From Daphnia carinata (lineage: Eukaryota > Arthropoda > Branchiopoda > Diplostraca > Daphniidae): a stretch of 64,000 nt of DNA. The stretch lies in the NCBI RefSeq assembly GCF_022539665.2, contig NC_081331.1:12060638-12124637 (forward strand), in the 5' to 3' direction. A program made the position numbers and the translations under genes. The notes under the pieces were generated by a model, which did no database searches, was not told where the DNA came from, and saw only the letters and a program-made list of their open reading frames with translations. This document shows positions 61,282-64,000 of the stretch, piece by piece; positions within the stretch are counted from its first letter, which is position 1; each line of letters opens with the position of its first letter.

Positions 61282-62963
61282 GAATTAAACTCTTTGTGTG
61301 CGCATTTTGCCGGGCTGGACAACTTGTTATCGTGCAAGATTAACGAGACGGTTATCGGAGAACTGCCTTCTAGACGCATCGAATCGCGTACAGAAAGTTC
61401 AAAAAGTCTCGTGTTTTGTTGAAAACGAATCTTTTTTCTCGAGTTCGGAAGAAAAGAAACTGTTAGATAGTGAGAGAAAAAAAAAATAAAGACGGAAATA
61501 AACGGCCGTCACTGGCACAAGAAAAATAGGGGGGAATGAAGAGAGGAACTGTCTACAGTTTCCAAGGAGTGCCCCCAAACCAACAAGGCGAGTGCGCTAT
61601 CTCCATGCAGTACATGAACGACATCTTTCACTAGTACGAACCATCTGTCTAAGATATAAGAATGTCGTTTTGCCTAGTTTCTTTTTTTACTCCCCCTCTT
61701 TTTTTTTCTTTTTTTTTTTTTTTAACTAAAACAGTTTTTGCTCTCTCCAGTTTTCTCCTGTGCTGAAGCAAATCGTTTTTCGCGCAAGCAAAACGAAGAA
61801 GAAAAATAAACTTTCCTCCTAATTAAATTGAGTTCTATATACGGAACGCAAGATCGTGAATTAGATAGACGACCGACGGGTCGTCTAGGCCGCGATAACA
61901 GAAAGAAGAAAAAAAAAAGAGAAGGGACCGGCATACTAAACAAGCAGTCGACTGATGAAATAACAAACTTGCGACACGGCCACTAACTAGGGGTTATCAA
62001 TGATGGACGTCTTCAACTCCAGCACACACACACACACAAAAAAAAAATATTAAAGATATATGTGAAAGAGCTAGAGAATGAAATGCCTGCTGTGTCTGAA
62101 AGTCTTGACAGTTCAACCATGAAACGGCGACTTGTGTTTCGCTTCTGGAATGAGAGGGGGGTTTTTCCACGCACCAAGAAAACAAAAACCCCCAGAGCCA
62201 GACATGGGACGGCCAAATTTGTTTATGGACGGAAAGATGGCCAGACGCGGACAGGGAGTGGCTCATGTGCACATCTTGTTGGCTTGACTGACTTTGAGAT
62301 GTGTTTAATTTTTGTTTGCGTTTCCCACCATTTCTTTTTTGCTTTTTCGTTTACATCCTCCAGCCATCAGAAATGCATGGGAGGTTCAAGTTCATTTGAC
62401 TGACCGGATATCGACTCCAGCACCGCACACGCTCCGCAGTCGCACGAAATGGAACTCAAAAATGACCAATTGAGTCAAGTCGGAATAATGGAGAGCGTTT
62501 TCCAGCCGTGACGGGCACACAGAAAAGCTTCTTAACTCTTGGCGGTCTTCATCATCATCAACTGCCGCCCCCGCAGTAAAGCAACGGAGGGGGGAAATGG
62601 ATTGTTAAAAGGGCCATGACCAAAAATAGCCTACGGGTGGGCAACCGGCCCTCGTCCCCACGGCCGCGTTTGTATTGTCCAATTGTCAATTCCTCGCAAT
62701 CAACGAAGAGCTGGGCGAATGGACGTGCGGGTTGGACTTTCTCCTCTCTCTCTCTCTCGTTCTCTCCAAAAAAAAAAAAAAAGAAATACAGCGCCACTAC
62801 CGTCACCCTTCATGTGCGTCACAAAACACAAACATGTTGTTGTCGGCGTCTGGCAGACGATAACAACTTGACACAGGCAAACAGAGGGATAGGGGACGCC
62901 CCAGTTTAAAAACAAAAAAAGAAATGGGCTTTAAAAAAAAAATACAAGGAAAAAAAAACGTAC

Positions 62964-64000
62964 CTTGAATCACTTGAACTTGGCCGCCCATTTGTAGGCT
63001 GACCGTTTCGCCCGGATTGACATGCAAATGAACCACATGTTGGCCGGGAGCCGATGGTGGAGGTGGGCAAGAGGATGATGATCCACCGTGAAGGATAAGC
63101 ATAGGTGTACTGCCGGAATTAGCTGCACTGGTTGCAGGCGGATTGTTGTTGTTGACGTTATTGTTGTTGATGGCGGCCGTTGTTGCAGTGCTGACCCCCG
63201 GAGACGATCCTCGTGAACGCCCAGAAGACGGCGATGGAGTGTATCGACCTCCACCGGAAGACGAATGCGTTTGGCCGGACGCACGTCTCTGTTGCGTGGC
63301 GCTGTTGTTCTGCGAAACAGATCGATGATTAGGCCGTTTGGGGCTCACGCTCGAACCTCGTCCTGCCCGGTGATTCCGTCCGCCTGGTCCACCACCGCCG
63401 CCACCTTTTCCCGAGCCACCAAACGCTGTTAAATGCGTCGGTGGGGGACCATTTCCCCCAGCAGGTCCTCCACCCATATGAAGGGCCGTCGGATCAAAAA
63501 TGACTCCAGACGCGGGATCGTATGGTGGGGCAGCCAGCAATCCTGAATCGTACCCTCCGCCGCCTACACCGCCGAGGTATCCCCCATAGTCGGCCATACC
63601 GGCCGTCATAGGGTCGTGGTAAGCATGCGGATGTAAGAAATGAGGCGGCGGATGTGGGTGATGGTGTTGCGGTTGCTGTTGCGACTGGAAATGATGCGGA
63701 TGACCTATCGAACCTCCTATGACGTGGTGGTGATGGTGGTGGTGATGATGCGGGTGTGCATGATGATGATGCGGATGAACGTAGCCGTGCTGTTGTCCAC
63801 CTACCACCGGATGGTGATGCTGCGGCCAACTGTGCGCGGCTTGAGCCGTTGGCATTTGATGGTGCGGATAGCCGGCCATTGCCGAAGCATCGACTAGCAC
63901 CGTCGTAAAACCCGTTTCCGTGTTAATAGCCACCGGTTCCATGACTCGCGGAGCGTGCACAACCGGACCGTGGTGTTGCTGCGGCTGTAAGTGCTGACGG
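62964..64000 (-). CDS. Fndc3: FNDC3 N-terminal exon (5' incomplete): His/Gly/Ser-rich region and VNPGET block
   Basis: Residues 1-345, open to the window edge. A His-rich tract includes a run of nine histidines (84-92) and several HPHHH clusters. A Gly-rich stretch and an Arg/Ser/Gly-rich low-complexity region (about 206-268) follow, then an Asn-rich run and HVVHLHVNPGETVSLQ, the conserved FNDC3 N-terminal element. It ends VQVIQ with donor gtacgt, phase 1. An acceptor-like ttacag near 63985-63990 could mark the exon start; alternatively the exon extends beyond the window. Most of the exon is predicted disordered, so only the last 30 residues carry family identity. Confidence 0.85.

Larger units (their letters stand above)
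57635..62963 (-). other. Fndc3: FNDC3 intron (5.3 kb) between N-terminal exons
   Basis: Bounded by donor gtacgt and acceptor tatag. No extra coding exon is required by phase. It contains an AAAT microsatellite (58012-58056), an A22 run (61260-61281), a CA repeat (about 62025-62038), long T tracts and two perfect TGACGTCA palindromes (59181-59188, 60673-60680). Its size and position would suit an internal promoter or enhancer, but no start site can be shown. Confidence 0.85.
50477..64000 (-). other. Fndc3: FNDC3 gene (3' part and most of coding region; 5' end beyond window)
   Basis: Gene-level entry; exons are listed separately. FNDC3 proteins carry nine fibronectin type III domains and a C-terminal membrane anchor; vertebrate FNDC3A is required for spermatid-Sertoli adhesion. 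Sixteen GT-AG exons join in phase to 1615 residues (numbered from the first complete codon in the window). Order: His/Gly/Ser-rich N-terminus (1-320), VNPGET block and VQVIQGPA (327-349), VQVPPGHVLQQ and DERGTLRHVILSP (about 363-390), Ala/Thr/Pro-rich linkers, basic coiled segment (about 555-575), nine FN3 domains (about 661-1560), tail anchor (about 1590-1608). The VNPGET, VPPG and HVILSP-like elements occur in the same order in vertebrate FNDC3A. The frame is open at the right edge, so the true start is undetermined; Met20 is one candidate. Confidence 0.93.

Overview
This is eukaryotic nuclear DNA of roughly 40% G+C. It contains intron-split genes with GT-AG junctions, long AT-rich non-coding stretches, homopolymers and microsatellites. 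Both recognisable genes lie on the minus strand and are animal genes. The neuroligin membrane span is of the insect/crustacean type, and many introns are only 65 to 190 bp. An arthropod, most likely a branchiopod crustacean such as Daphnia, fits best. That taxon is an inference; no rRNA or mitochondrial marker is present to fix it.

Region 1 to 40,444 is a complete neuroligin gene read right to left. Eight coding exons (40444-39976, 15010-14843, 9885-9814, 9684-9559, 7873-7221, 5632-5481, 5294-5164, 3924-2813) join in perfect phase to a predicted 960-residue protein: signal peptide, catalytically dead cholinesterase-like domain, Ser/Thr-rich stalk, one membrane span and a cytoplasmic tail of about 208 residues. 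Intron 1 is about 25 kb and intron 2 about 5 kb. No convincing second gene was found in them, although one stretch (32.9-37.0 kb) has several minus-strand open frames worth checking.

Region 40,445 to 50,476 is intergenic. It should hold the neuroligin promoter/5' UTR on its left and the 3' UTR of the next gene on its right. It contains a G-quadruplex-type motif 71 bp before the neuroligin ATG. It also holds a roughly 1.1-kb cluster of diverged direct and inverted repeats (47.66-48.74 kb).

Region 50,477 to 64,000 is most of an FNDC3 (fibronectin type III domain-containing 3) gene. Sixteen phase-matched exons give 1615 residues, open at the right edge of the window. They encode a His/Gly/Ser-rich N-terminus, the conserved VNPGET and VPPG-type FNDC3 N-terminal motifs, Pro/Thr/Ala-rich linkers, nine FN3 domains and a C-terminal membrane anchor.

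The two genes are head to tail and need not act together: neuroligin is a synaptic adhesion receptor, while FNDC3 proteins are tail-anchored intracellular membrane proteins. I did not identify a previously undescribed molecular system. The best leads are the repeat cluster, the CRE palindromes clustered in the FNDC3 5' introns, the G-rich motif before neuroligin, and the unexplained frames in neuroligin intron 1.
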